NCBI GenBank assembly: GCA_002472565.1
Contig: DKSK01000012.1
Location: 43,044 to 107,043, forward strand
From: Bacteroidales bacterium UBA7258
GTDB lineage: Bacteria; Bacteroidota; Bacteroidia; Bacteroidales; UBA932
Direction of reading: 5' to 3'
DNA length: 64,000 nt
The position numbers and the translations under genes are program-made. Under the pieces are notes generated by a model. The model did not search any database, was not told where the DNA came from, and was given only the letters and a program-made list of their open reading frames with translations. Positions 7,913-16,567 of the stretch are shown piece after piece. Every line of letters starts with the position of its first letter. The stretch's first letter is position 1.

Positions 7913-9226
7913 TCAGATTCTTCGTAGCTCTGGGCCAGAGCCATCAATTTTTTCCAAGCCTTGACTGAGGTCGCTGATAATGTCGGAGACATCTTCAATA
8001 CCTACCGAGAGTCTGATAAGGTCAGGAGCTATGCCGGCCTCGCGCAGCTGCTCGTCCGAGAGCTGTCTGTGAGTATGGCTGGCAGGATGAAGCACGCAGG
8101 AACGGGCGTCGGCGACATGGGTCGCGATGTTGATCATCTGAAGCGAATCCATGAATATGATAGCCGTCTCGCGGTCCCCCTTCAGTCCGAAGGCGATGAC
8201 CCCGCAACTCCCATCCGGAAGATATTTTTCCGCAAGGTCGTGGTCTGGGTCATTTTTGAGGTCAGGATAATGTACCCATGCCACATGTGGATCCGCCTCG
8301 AGGAATTGAGCGACTTTCAGGGCATTCGAGCAATGCTGTTTCATCCTCAGGGCGAGGGTTTGCAGCCCGAGGTTGAGAATGAACGAGTTCATAGGTCCCG
8401 GAATGGATCCGAGGTCTCTCATGATCTGGGCGACCATCTTGGTGACGTAGGCCTTTTTCCCGAAGGACTTAGTGTAGGTGAGTCCATGATAGGAGGCGTC
8501 AGGGGTGGTGAGTCCCGGGAACTTGGAGGCGTTGGAGTCCCAGTCGAAGTTGCCGCTGTCAACTACGGCCCCGCCAACCTGGCAGGCCATTCCATCCATG
8601 TATTTTGTCGTGGAATGGGTCACTATGTCCGCTCCCCATTCGAAAGGACGGCAGTTGATAGGAGTGGCGAAGGTATTGTCCACGATGAGCGGCACCCCGT
8701 TCCTGTGAGCCACCCTCGCGAATTTCTCGATGTCGAGGACGCGGACGCCGGGGTTCGTGATGGTCTCGCCGAAAAGCGCCTTGGTGTTCGGCCGGAAAGC
8801 CGTCTGGATTTCTTCCTCGGAGGACTTCGGGTCGATGAAGGAGCACTCTATCCCCATTTTTTTGAGGGTCACTCCGAAGAGATTGAAAGTTCCTCCGTAG
8901 ATTTCATTGGAGGCTACAAGATGGTCTCCCGCCCCGAGGATGTTGATGACGGCATAGAAATTCGCCGCCTGGCCGGAAGAGGTCAGCACAGCCCCGATCC
9001 CGCCCTCGAGCGCGGCGATTTTCTCCGCAACGGCATCATTGGTAGGATTCTGCAGGCGAGTGTAGAAATAGCCTTCTTTCTTTAGGTCGAAGAGCATCGC
9101 CATCTCCTCGCTGTTATCGTATTTGAATGTCGTGCTTTGGATGATAGGGAGTTCGACAGGTTCCCCGTTCTTCGGTCTATATCCGGCCTGGACACAGAGA
9201 GAGGCCCTTTTCAGGTTCTTAAGCAT
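7913..9226 (-). CDS. metY: O-acetylhomoserine aminocarboxypropyltransferase (sulfhydrylase)
   Basis: PLP enzyme of the Cys/Met-metabolism family that makes homocysteine from O-acetylhomoserine and sulfide; the acetyl donor would come from MetX encoded at 16.6 kb. The 437-residue length fits MetY rather than the ~390-residue MetB/MetC forms. Visible motifs are YTRLQNPTNDAVAEKIAALEGG, SSGQAA, VDNTFATP and the PLP lysine in THSTTKYMDG (Lys208). The start is the ATG at 9226: the upstream in-frame TTG at 9253 lies inside the predicted -7 box. A small ORF and an amidase gene follow on the same strand. Confidence 0.95.
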   Translation of the reverse strand: MLKNLKRASLCVQAGYRPKNGEPVELPIIQSTTFKYDNSEEMAMLFDLKKEGYFYTRLQNPTNDAVAEKIAALEGGIGAVLTSSGQAANFYAVINILGAGDHLVASNEIYGGTFNLFGVTLKKMGIECSFIDPKSSEEEIQTAFRPNTKALFGETITNPGVRVLDIEKFARVAHRNGVPLIVDNTFATPINCRPFEWGADIVTHSTTKYMDGMACQVGGAVVDSGNFDWDSNASKFPGLTTPDASYHGLTYTKSFGKKAYVTKMVAQIMRDLGSIPGPMNSFILNLGLQTLALRMKQHCSNALKVAQFLEADPHVAWVHYPDLKNDPDHDLAEKYLPDGSCGVIAFGLKGDRETAIIFMDSLQMINIATHVADARSCVLHPASHTHRQLSDEQLREAGIAPDLIRLSVGIEDVSDIISDLSQGLEKIDGSGPELRRI

Positions 9227-9250
9227 TCTAGTCAGTCTTTTTTGGTTACG

Positions 9251-9258
9251 CAAAAATA
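9251..9258 (-). promoter_or_regulatory. -7 box of the metY promoter
   Basis: The minus strand reads TATTTTTG, a perfect match to the Bacteroidetes consensus TAnnTTTG. It predicts a transcript start near 9244 and a leader of about 18 nt before the metY ATG. No clear TTG -33 element was found at 19-21 nt. Confidence 0.55.
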
Positions 9259-9312
9259 CGCTTTTCCCTTAGAATTTGCTATCTTGTGCTTTGTTTACAA
9301 AGAGGCACGCTA

Positions 9313-11745
9313 ATGAATAACATGAAACGGTATTTCCTTTTGGCTATGGCGCTGAGCCTTCCTATGACTATGTCGGCCCAGGAAAGCTCCACTGTGAAGC
9401 CTAATTATGAACTGGCTTCAAGATTTACCGCCAAAAAAGTTTCCCAGATGGTCTATTCGACCAGAATCAGCCCTAACTGGTTCAAGGACTCGGACAAGTT
9501 CTGGTATTCATGGAAAACTGCCGGGGGAACTCATTATTATATAGTAGACCCCTCATCCGGATCGAAGACAGAAGTCTTTGATATGGAGAAACTTGCCATG
9601 GATCTGACTGAGAAGATAAAGGATCCTTTCGACGCGGCTCATATCCCTTTTCAGAATCTAAGGCTAAAGGATGACAAGCGCTTCACCTTTGACATTAGGA
9701 GCACCGCCGACACGAAAGATGAAAAAGACTCCACCAAGACCGTAAAGAAGGTCTTCCATTTCAGCTACGACATCGCAGGCAGGCAGCTTACGGAGGTCGC
9801 CGAGGAAAAGGACAAGTATCCTTTCTGGGCTTCCGTATCACCTGACGGAACCAGAGGCATCTATGTGAAGAACCACAATATCTTCGAAATGGATTCCACT
9901 TCGCTCCGCAAGGCGGCCCTGGACCCGAAGGATTCGACCCTCGTCGAGAAGCAGCTGACCTTTGACGGCACTGCTGACAAGGCCTGGGGCGCGGAAGACT
10001 ACAGCGGAGACACTCAGACGGATTCGACAGTCCGCCACAGGGGTTCCTTCGTCTGGTCGCCAGATTCCAGACATTTCGCCACCATGCTTTGGGATATGTC
10101 CCCTATAAATAGCCTTTGGGTGATCAACGCCCTCTCGCAGCCTCGTCCCACGCTTGAAACCTATAAGTATCAGATGCCTGGCGAGCCTGGTCCTAAGGGG
10201 AGGCTCACAGTATTCACGGATGAAGGAGGCAAATGGTCTTGCCAGGACGTGAAGAGCCAGGCCTTCAAGGATCAGGAGGTCTCCCTTCTCACGGCTCCTT
10301 CCACCTCGAAGACCGCCTACATGGACTTTTATCCAAGTGTATGGCTCGGTGACGAGAAGGGCTTCTACCTCATCCGCCAGAGCCGCGACCTCAAGAGACT
10401 GGACTTCTGCCATGTCGCCATCGGCTCCGACTCGACCCGGACCATCGTTTCGGAAAGGATGAACACCTATGTGGAGAGTCGTGATCCTAAGTTCATCAAG
10501 GGAGGTTCCCAGTTCATCTTCTGGTCAGAGCGCAACGGCTGGGCAAATCTCTACCTCTACACTTCGGATGGCAAGCTCATAAGAAATCTCACTGAGGGCG
10601 CCTTCCATGTGGAGGATGTGCTTGCAGTCAACGAGGCGGCCGGTTATGTGCTCTTCAGCGCCTGCGGTTACGTCAAGGGAGAAAACCCTTACCAAATGCA
10701 TACCTTCAAGGCTCCGCTCGCGGGCGGACCGCTTACCATGCTGGATATCGATGACATGGACGTTCTCTCCCAGGCAAGCGATGACGGTAAATATTTCGTG
10801 GCGAACTATTCGAGGGTAGACTTTAAACCGGCCTCCGCCCTTGTCAACGCCCAGACAGGCCGCAGAACCGACCTCGAAGAGGCCGATTTCTCGCGTCTTT
10901 TCGAGGCCGGATACAAATTCCCAGAGAGATTCAAGGTCAAGGCCGCCGACGGAGTCACGGATCTCTACGGCGTCATGTACAAGCCTTTTGACTTCGATTC
11001 CACCAAGGTCTATCCTATCTGCGACTACGTCTATCCGGGCCCTCAGGTGGAGGCCAACAACATCAGCTGGAGCTCGAACATGACAAGGGTTGACCGCCTG
11101 GCCCAGATCGGCTTCATAGTCATAACTGTCGGCAACAGGGGTGGACATCCAAACAGGTCGAAGTGGTACCATAACTATGGCTACGGCAATCTGCGTGACT
11201 ATGGCCTCGAAGATCAAAAATATGCCATCCAGCAGCTTGGAGCGAGATATCCTTTCATAGACCTCAGCCGAGTAGGGATCCATGGCCACAGCGGTGGCGG
11301 CTTCATGTCGACGGCCGCCATCCTCAAGTATCCGGACTTCTTCAAGGTAGCGGTCAGCTCTTCCGGCAACCATGACAACAACATCTACAATCGCTGGTGG
11401 AGCGAGCAGCATCACGGGATTCTTGAGAAGATCAGCGCTGGAGACACCTCTTTCGTCTATCACATCAACACCAACGAGGAGCTGGCCAAGAATCTCAAGG
11501 GTCATCTCATGCTGACCACAGGTGACATCGACAACAATGTCCACCCGGCCAACACTCTGCGTGTGGTCGACGCTCTCATAAGGGCCCACAAGCGTTTCGA
11601 CCTGGTGGTCCTTCCTGGACAGCGGCATGGTTATGGTGATATGAATGAATATTTCTTCTGGCGTCTGGCCGACTACTACAGCGAATGGCTGCTCGGGGCC
11701 GGAGAGAGAGGCCAGGTCGATATCGTTGAGATGAATAATGACTAA
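9313..11745 (+). CDS. Secreted S9 family peptidase (dipeptidyl-peptidase IV type)
   Basis: About 810 residues from the ATG at 9313 (a second ATG at 9322 gives the signal peptide MKRYFLLAMALSLPMTMSAQ). The N-terminal two thirds are a DPP-IV-type beta-propeller. The C-terminal alpha/beta hydrolase carries Ser660 in GHSGGGF, Asp738 in GDIDNNVHP and His772 in GQRHGYGD, so the catalytic triad is intact. Such exopeptidases trim peptides in the periplasm or at the surface of Bacteroidetes. The downstream lipoprotein gene overlaps its end by 8 nt, suggesting co-translation. Substrate preference cannot be read from the sequence. Confidence 0.9.
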   Translation: MNNMKRYFLLAMALSLPMTMSAQESSTVKPNYELASRFTAKKVSQMVYSTRISPNWFKDSDKFWYSWKTAGGTHYYIVDPSSGSKTEVFDMEKLAMDLTEKIKDPFDAAHIPFQNLRLKDDKRFTFDIRSTADTKDEKDSTKTVKKVFHFSYDIAGRQLTEVAEEKDKYPFWASVSPDGTRGIYVKNHNIFEMDSTSLRKAALDPKDSTLVEKQLTFDGTADKAWGAEDYSGDTQTDSTVRHRGSFVWSPDSRHFATMLWDMSPINSLWVINALSQPRPTLETYKYQMPGEPGPKGRLTVFTDEGGKWSCQDVKSQAFKDQEVSLLTAPSTSKTAYMDFYPSVWLGDEKGFYLIRQSRDLKRLDFCHVAIGSDSTRTIVSERMNTYVESRDPKFIKGGSQFIFWSERNGWANLYLYTSDGKLIRNLTEGAFHVEDVLAVNEAAGYVLFSACGYVKGENPYQMHTFKAPLAGGPLTMLDIDDMDVLSQASDDGKYFVANYSRVDFKPASALVNAQTGRRTDLEEADFSRLFEAGYKFPERFKVKAADGVTDLYGVMYKPFDFDSTKVYPICDYVYPGPQVEANNISWSSNMTRVDRLAQIGFIVITVGNRGGHPNRSKWYHNYGYGNLRDYGLEDQKYAIQQLGARYPFIDLSRVGIHGHSGGGFMSTAAILKYPDFFKVAVSSSGNHDNNIYNRWWSEQHHGILEKISAGDTSFVYHINTNEELAKNLKGHLMLTTGDIDNNVHPANTLRVVDALIRAHKRFDLVVLPGQRHGYGDMNEYFFWRLADYYSEWLLGAGERGQVDIVEMNND

Positions 11746-12517
11746 ATATATGAAATTAAATCATTTTCTACTGGGCTTGGCTCTTGTCGCGGCGCTTGCG
11801 TCCTGCGGCAAAAAAGATTTCAAGATGAGCAATTACGAGTACAAGCAGTCTTTCGCCCTTAAGGAGGGCAGGACTGATTCGCTCGAAGTTAGTATAAGGG
11901 TGGAGTATCCGGTTTCGGGACCTTCCAAGGATGCCGTGAAAGCCTTCTGCGAGACTGTCGTCGAGGCGGCCTTCGGAACTTCCTATTCCGGACTTTCCGT
12001 AGATTCAGCGGCCGCTGTCTATGTCGATACCCTGCTTGAAAACTATCGCACTTCGAACCTCGATATGCTCGATTATTTCAAGAACGAAGACTTCGAAATG
12101 CCGATGGGCTGGGAAGAGAGGCTCGACGCCAGAGTCATCAGCAGCCATGAAAACATTATCTCCTATGAGGTAGGGACCTATTCCTATGAAGGAGGGGCGC
12201 ACGGAAGTACCGGAGAGAATGTGGTGAACATCAACAAGAAGACAGGCGAACCTGTAGAAGAGGCCGAGTTCTTCGTAGACGGCTATCATGATGAACTTTC
12301 ACGTCTGCTGACGGCTCATCTTCATGATGCAGTTCCTTCCGAGGAAGATTACGAGTCTCTGTTTATCAAGGACATAGAACCGAACGGGAACTTCTTTGTC
12401 TCTGATGAGGGGGTCACCTATATCTATGGCCAATATGAAATAGGGGCCTATGCCTTAGGCATCATCAAGGTCACGGTTCCTTGGAATGAGCTCTCTTCTC
12501 TTGTCCGCCAGCAATAG
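11738..12517 (+). CDS. DUF3298/RsiV-like lipoprotein
   Basis: 259 residues, or 255 from the in-frame ATG at 11750. An N-terminal hydrophobic segment ends in ALASCGKK, a lipobox, so the mature protein is probably anchored to a membrane and faces the periplasm. The middle contains SYEVGTYSYEGGAHGSTG, typical of the DUF3298 (RsiV-like) domain, after a DUF4163-like region. The C-terminus (YIYGQYEIGAYALGIIKVTVPW) also fits DUF3298. The family's role is poorly known; one member binds lysozyme as an anti-sigma factor, but no sigma gene is nearby. It overlaps the S9 peptidase gene by 8 nt. Confidence 0.75.
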   Translation: MTKYMKLNHFLLGLALVAALASCGKKDFKMSNYEYKQSFALKEGRTDSLEVSIRVEYPVSGPSKDAVKAFCETVVEAAFGTSYSGLSVDSAAAVYVDTLLENYRTSNLDMLDYFKNEDFEMPMGWEERLDARVISSHENIISYEVGTYSYEGGAHGSTGENVVNINKKTGEPVEEAEFFVDGYHDELSRLLTAHLHDAVPSEEDYESLFIKDIEPNGNFFVSDEGVTYIYGQYEIGAYALGIIKVTVPWNELSSLVRQQ

Positions 12518-12654
12518 AAAAGCCGAAGAAGGCGGCCTCGTCCATCGACAAACGCACGGAAATGCTGATCCAGGAAAGGCAAATATTTCGAGCTTTACAT
12601 GGGGAACCAGATCTCATCATGAGACAAAAAAATTAGGTATCTGCCTGTTGAAAA

Positions 12655-12686
12655 CTTGGTGAATTAAATTTTTATGTCTAATTTTG
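12655..12686 (+). promoter_or_regulatory. Promoter of the rpsL-rpsG-fusA-rpsJ operon
   Basis: CTTG (12655-12658) and TAATTTTG (12679-12686) are separated by 20 nt. The -7 box is a perfect TAnnTTTG match. A start near 12693 leaves a leader of about 44 nt before the rpsL ATG at 12737 and rules out the in-frame start at 12674. Confidence 0.7.
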
Positions 12687-12736
12687 TGGCTCCCAAAAGT
12701 GGCGTGATGCCGCCATGGGTAGAAAACAAAAGATTT

Positions 12737-13120
12737 ATGCCAACGATTCAGCAACTTGTCCGTAAAGGACGCGAGACGGAGGTTTTCTCCAGCAAGTCTC
12801 GTGCTTTGGATGCGTGCCCTCAGAAGAGGGGCGTGTGCGTCCGCGTGTACACCACTACGCCTAAGAAGCCTAATTCGGCTATGCGTAAGGTTGCCCGTGT
12901 ACGTCTCACCAACTCTAAAGAGGTCAACGCATACATTCCGGGTGAGGGCCACAACCTCCAGGAGCACAGCATCGTGCTCGTCCGCGGAGGCCGTGTAAAG
13001 GACCTTCCAGGAGTGCGTTACCACATCCTTAGAGGCGCTTTGGATACGGCTGGTGTAGAAGGCAGGACCCAGTCCCGCTCTCTCTACGGAGCCAAGAGAC
13101 CAAAGGCCGCTAAGAAGTAA
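12737..13120 (+). CDS. rpsL: 30S ribosomal protein S12
   Basis: Ribosomal decoding-centre protein, 127 residues from the ATG at 12737. The upstream extension of the frame lies across the promoter and has no S12 homology. The sequence begins MPTIQQLVRKGRE and contains the highly conserved TTPKKPNSAMRK and RGGRVKDLPGVRYHI. Lys43, Lys44 and the Lys of RVKDLPG are wild type, so no classic streptomycin-resistance change is seen. First gene of the str operon, 32 nt before rpsG. Confidence 0.98.
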   Translation: MPTIQQLVRKGRETEVFSSKSRALDACPQKRGVCVRVYTTTPKKPNSAMRKVARVRLTNSKEVNAYIPGEGHNLQEHSIVLVRGGRVKDLPGVRYHILRGALDTAGVEGRTQSRSLYGAKRPKAAKK

Positions 13121-13152
13121 TCTTATTTTATCACCTTTTAATTTTTGTCAAA

Positions 13153-13629
13153 ATGAGAAAAGCGAAGCCAAGGAAGAGGATTCTACTTCCTGATCCGAAG
13201 TACAATGATGTCGAGGTGACTCGTTTCGTCAACAACATCATGCTCTCGGGCAAGAAGAGTATCGCGTATTCTATTTTTTACGATGCCATCGACATGGTGC
13301 AAGAGAAGATGAAGGATTCTGAACTGGCTCCTCTAGATATCTGGAAGAAGGCCATCGAGAACGTGACCCCTCAGATTGAGGTGAAGTCCCGCCGCGTCGG
13401 TGGAGCGAACTTCCAGGTGCCTACGGAGTTGAGGCCTGAAAGGAAAGTTTCTCTTGCTATGAAGAACATGATTTCTTTCGCACGCAAGCGTTCCGGCCAC
13501 TCCATGGCAGAAAAACTTTGTGCAGAGATCATGGCCGCCTACAACAACGAAGGTGGTGCATTCAAGAGAAAGGAAGACATGCACAAGATGGCAGAGGCCA
13601 ACAAGGCGTTTGCACACTTCCGTTTCTAA
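13153..13629 (+). CDS. rpsG: 30S ribosomal protein S7
   Basis: Primary 16S rRNA-binding protein of the small-subunit head, 158 residues, normal length. Conserved segments include MRKAKPRKRILLPDPKYND at the N-terminus, TPQIEVKSRRVGGANFQVP and the C-terminal KRKEDMHKMAEANKAFAHFR. It sits between rpsL and fusA with short spacers (32 and 15 nt), the usual str-operon order. Confidence 0.98.
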   Translation: MRKAKPRKRILLPDPKYNDVEVTRFVNNIMLSGKKSIAYSIFYDAIDMVQEKMKDSELAPLDIWKKAIENVTPQIEVKSRRVGGANFQVPTELRPERKVSLAMKNMISFARKRSGHSMAEKLCAEIMAAYNNEGGAFKRKEDMHKMAEANKAFAHFRF

Positions 13630-13644
13630 TCCATCATTCGTCAA

Positions 13645-15765
13645 ATGGCAGCTAAGAGAGACCTTAAGTACACAAGAAACATCGGTATCATCGCCCACAT
13701 TGATGCCGGAAAGACCACAACGTCCGAGCGTATCCTTTACTATACTGGAAAGATCCACAAGATCGGCGAGGTACACGAAGGAGCCGCGACCATGGACTGG
13801 ATGGTTCAGGAGCAGGAGAGGGGTATCACCATCACTTCTGCCGCCACCACCGCTTTCTGGCATTACAACGGTAATGTCTACCAGATCAACCTCATCGACA
13901 CTCCGGGCCACGTTGACTTTACTGTTGAGGTGGAGCGTTCCCTCCGTGTCCTCGACGGTTGCGTAGCCACTTTCGATGCCGTTGGACGAGTACAGCCTCA
14001 GTCCGAGACCGTATGGCGTCAGGCCGACAAGTTCGGCGTTCCGAAGATTGCCTATGTAAACAAGATGGACCGCGTCGGCGCTGATTTCCTCGCCTGCGTG
14101 AAGGACATCAAGGAAAAGCTCGGCGCCACCGCTGTCCCTATTTCTCTGCCGATCGGCGCGGAGGATAAGTTCATCGGAATCGTTGACCTCATCGACCGCA
14201 AGGCCCTTGAGTATGATGCCGACAACACTGAGGTAATCAATTACCATGAGATTCCTATCCCTGAGAATATGAAGGGAGAGGTTGAGCTTTGGAGAGACAA
14301 GCTCGTAGAGTCTGCCGCCGAATGCGACGACGCCCTCATGGAAAAATATTTCGAAGATCCTGATTCTATCAGCAAGGACGAGATCATCGCAGCCCTCCGC
14401 AAGGGTACTATCGAGATGAAGATCGTTCCTGCCACCTGCGGTTCTTCCTATAAGGACAAGGGCGTCCAGTTCCTTCTCGACGCCATCGCCCGCTACCTTC
14501 CTTCCCCTCTCGACAAGGGTTCTGTCAAGGGTCACAACCCTCAGACAGGAGTTGAAGAGGATCTCCTTCCTGATGCGAGCCAGCCTTTCTGCGGTCTTGT
14601 ATTCAAAATCGCTACCGATCCTTTTGTCGGCCGTCTCGCCTATATCAGGGCTTATTCCGGAAAGCTTGATGCCGGCACTTATGTCCTCAATTCCCGTACA
14701 GGCAAGAAGGAGCGTGTAGCCAGGCTTTATCAGATGCACTCCAACCACCAGAATCCTATCGATTTCGTGGAGGCGGGAGACATCTGCGCGGCAGTCGGAT
14801 TCAAGGAGCTCCGCACCGGTGATACCATCTGCGCCGAGAACTATCCTATCTCCCTTGAGGCCATGGAGTTCCCTGCACCGGTTATCGGAATCGCCATCGA
14901 GCCTAAGACCCAGGGTGACCTTGAGAAACTCGGAGTCGCTCTCGGCAAACTCGCCGAAGAGGATCCTACTTTCACCGTGAAGTCAGATCATGAGACCGGC
15001 CAGACCGTTATCAGCGGAATGGGCGAGCTTCATCTTGACATCATCGTTGACCGTCTGCGCCGCGAGTTCGGCGTTGACATCAACCAGGGTGCTCCTCAGG
15101 TCAACTACAAGGAGGCTATTACCACCACGGTTCAGCATCGCGAGCTCTTCAAGAAGCAGACTGGCGGTCGTGGTAAGTATGCCGACATCGTCGTCAATAT
15201 CGGTCCTGCCGATGAAGGCGTTACCGGGCTTCAGTTCATCAACTCCGTCAAGGGAGGAAATGTTCCTAAGGAATTTATTCCTTGCGTCCAGAAAGGCTTC
15301 GAGGCCGCCATGGCCAATGGAGTTCTCGCCGGATATGAAGTACAGTCCCTTAAGGTTGAGCTTCTCGATGGTTCCTACCATCCGGTAGACTCCGACCAGC
15401 TCTCCTTCGAACTCGCGGCCCGTTACGCTTTCCGTCATGCCTGCCCTAAGGCCCATCCGGTAATTCTCGAGCCTATCATGGCGCTTGAAGTAGTTACTCC
15501 GGAAGAGTACATGGGAGACATCGTAGGTGACCTCAATCGTCGCCGCGGACAGATCAACGCCATGGATTCCACTCCTAACGGAGCGAGGATCATCAAGGCT
15601 TACGTTCCTCTTTCTGAGCAGTTCGGCTATGTTACGGTCCTCAGGACCCTTTCTTCCGGACGTGCAACCAGCACCATGATCTTCGACCACTACGCCGAGG
15701 TTCCTGCTACACTGGCCAAGGATATCATCGAGAAGAGCGGTTACAAGCCTGCTGACGATGAATAA
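13645..15765 (+). CDS. fusA: Elongation factor G
   Basis: Translational GTPase for ribosomal translocation, 706 residues. The G domain has the P-loop in AHIDAGKTTTSERILYYTG, DTPGHVDF (G3) and NKMDRVG (G4). Domains II to V follow at full length, including GMGELHLDIIVDRL and the C-terminal MVFDHYAEVP-like motif (STMIFDHYAEVP). Third gene of the str operon, 15 nt after rpsG. Nothing suggests a resistance paralogue. Confidence 0.98.
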   Translation: MAAKRDLKYTRNIGIIAHIDAGKTTTSERILYYTGKIHKIGEVHEGAATMDWMVQEQERGITITSAATTAFWHYNGNVYQINLIDTPGHVDFTVEVERSLRVLDGCVATFDAVGRVQPQSETVWRQADKFGVPKIAYVNKMDRVGADFLACVKDIKEKLGATAVPISLPIGAEDKFIGIVDLIDRKALEYDADNTEVINYHEIPIPENMKGEVELWRDKLVESAAECDDALMEKYFEDPDSISKDEIIAALRKGTIEMKIVPATCGSSYKDKGVQFLLDAIARYLPSPLDKGSVKGHNPQTGVEEDLLPDASQPFCGLVFKIATDPFVGRLAYIRAYSGKLDAGTYVLNSRTGKKERVARLYQMHSNHQNPIDFVEAGDICAAVGFKELRTGDTICAENYPISLEAMEFPAPVIGIAIEPKTQGDLEKLGVALGKLAEEDPTFTVKSDHETGQTVISGMGELHLDIIVDRLRREFGVDINQGAPQVNYKEAITTTVQHRELFKKQTGGRGKYADIVVNIGPADEGVTGLQFINSVKGGNVPKEFIPCVQKGFEAAMANGVLAGYEVQSLKVELLDGSYHPVDSDQLSFELAARYAFRHACPKAHPVILEPIMALEVVTPEEYMGDIVGDLNRRRGQINAMDSTPNGARIIKAYVPLSEQFGYVTVLRTLSSGRATSTMIFDHYAEVPATLAKDIIEKSGYKPADDE

Positions 15766-15798
15766 TCTTAATTAACCGAAAAAAAAGAATTGACAGAT

Positions 15799-16107
15799 AT
15801 GGGTCAGAAAATCAGAATAAAGCTGAAGTCTTTTGATCATATGCTCCTTGACAAGTCGGCAAAGAAGATCGCCGACACGGTATCCACGACGGGCGCTAAG
15901 GTTTACGGTCCTATTCCGCTTCCTACCAGCACCAAGATCTTTACCGTGAACCGTTCGACCTTCATCAACAAGAAGTCCCGCGAGCAGTTCGAACTCAACT
16001 CCTACTGCAGGCTTCTTGACATCGATGACTCCAACGCCAAGACCGTTGAGTCCCTGATGAAGCTTGAGCTTCCTTCAGGCGTTGAGGTTGCGATCAAGGT
16101 TCTCTAA
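15799..16107 (+). CDS. rpsJ: 30S ribosomal protein S10
   Basis: 102 residues from the ATG at 15799 (a TTG 9 nt upstream is in frame but unlikely). Sequence GQKIRIKLKSFDHMLLDKSAKKI and PLPTSTKIFTVNRSTFINKKSREQFE is typical S10. It binds the small-subunit head and also NusB in antitermination. In most Bacteroidetes rplC and the rest of the S10 operon follow directly; here a tRNA gene and a terminator follow instead. Confidence 0.97.
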   Translation: MGQKIRIKLKSFDHMLLDKSAKKIADTVSTTGAKVYGPIPLPTSTKIFTVNRSTFINKKSREQFELNSYCRLLDIDDSNAKTVESLMKLELPSGVEVAIKVL

Positions 16108-16170
16108 AGACAGTCTCCGGCGGTAATTACCGTCGACATCCCCCGGCGGGATTCTTTCCCGTCCGGTTTT

Positions 16171-16245
16171 GGTCCCGTAGCTCAGTTGGTTAGAGCAACT
16201 GACTCATAATCAGTGGGTCGCAGGTTCAAGTCTCTGCCGGGACCA
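16171..16245 (+). tRNA. tRNA with CAU anticodon (elongator Met or Ile2)
   Basis: A full cloverleaf is visible: acceptor GGTCCCG/CGGGACC, D arm GCTC/GAGC with a 9-nt loop, anticodon stem ACTGA/TCAGT with loop CTCATAA (anticodon CAU at 16205-16207), and T loop TTCAAGT. CCA is not encoded. CAU is shared by elongator tRNA-Met and by tRNA-Ile2, whose C is modified to lysidine; the body does not decide between them. The 3' side of the T stem has six bases (CTCTGC) opposite GCAGG, so one T (16233) must bulge or the T loop must be eight bases. The length of 75 nt is one more than expected. Confidence 0.9.
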
Positions 16246-16275
16246 CTCAATACCGCCTAAACGCGGACTTCCCAG

Positions 16276-16301
16276 AGGGTGACCTTCCGTCACCCTTTTT
16301 T
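16276..16301 (+). terminator. Intrinsic terminator after the str operon and tRNA
   Basis: Arms GGGTGAC and GTCACCC around a CTTCC loop, followed by six T residues. It closes transcription of the str operon and tRNA before metX. Confidence 0.92.
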
Positions 16302-16486
16302 GCTATTCCGCCTGCTGTATGTTTTGGAATTGCAGGTGCCGCAGTGCTGTTCTGAATGCTATCCGTGGAATCCCGGCGCGAGAGAGGATCGGGAAATTAT
16401 TTTCCATGTATTAGAAAGTCTAGTGAATTCATTCTATGGATGGTCTCTGCAAGGGAATTAATCATAATATTATTCTGCCATTAAAT

Positions 16487-16517
16487 TTTGTAAGCACGTT
16501 GTAATCTCTTATTTTTG
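16487..16517 (+). promoter_or_regulatory. metX promoter
   Basis: TTTG (16487-16490), a 19-nt spacer and TATTTTTG (16510-16517), matching the Bacteroidetes -33/-7 consensus. The predicted start near 16523 gives a leader of only about 44 nt. Confidence 0.72.
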
Positions 16518-16522
16518 TATAG

Positions 16523-16567
16523 ATGCCTAACCGGCTCTTTGCGCTTGCATACTTATTTTGCCGATAA
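16523..16567 (+). CDS. Possible 14-codon upstream ORF overlapping the metX start
   Basis: An ATG at 16523, at or next to the predicted transcript start, opens MPNRLFALAYLFCR and stops at TAA 16565-16567, which overlaps the metX ATG as TAATG. It is not rich in Met or Thr, so it is not an obvious attenuator. It may be a chance frame or a translational-coupling leader. Confidence 0.3.
   Translation: MPNRLFALAYLFCR

Larger units (their letters stand above)
16246..16566 (+). other. Intergenic region between tRNA and metX
   Basis: Contains the tRNA/rpsJ terminator (16276-16301), no supported gene from about 16300 to 16480, then the metX promoter and a short upstream ORF. Confidence 0.6.

Noticed and set aside
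9289..9302. CTTTGT/ACAAAG inverted repeat before the S9 peptidase as an operator
   Set aside because: Arms of 6 bp in AT-rich sequence are expected by chance, and no cognate regulator is nearby.
12612..12624. TCTCATCATGAGA palindrome before rpsL as a terminator
   Set aside because: It is followed by A residues rather than T on the plus strand, and no minus-strand gene reads into it.
13333..14748. 471-codon minus-strand frame opposite rpsG/fusA
   Set aside because: It is a shadow of two highly conserved housekeeping genes.
16302..16566. SAM riboswitch upstream of metX
   Set aside because: The predicted leader is only about 44 nt, and I could not find a riboswitch-like fold in it or upstream.
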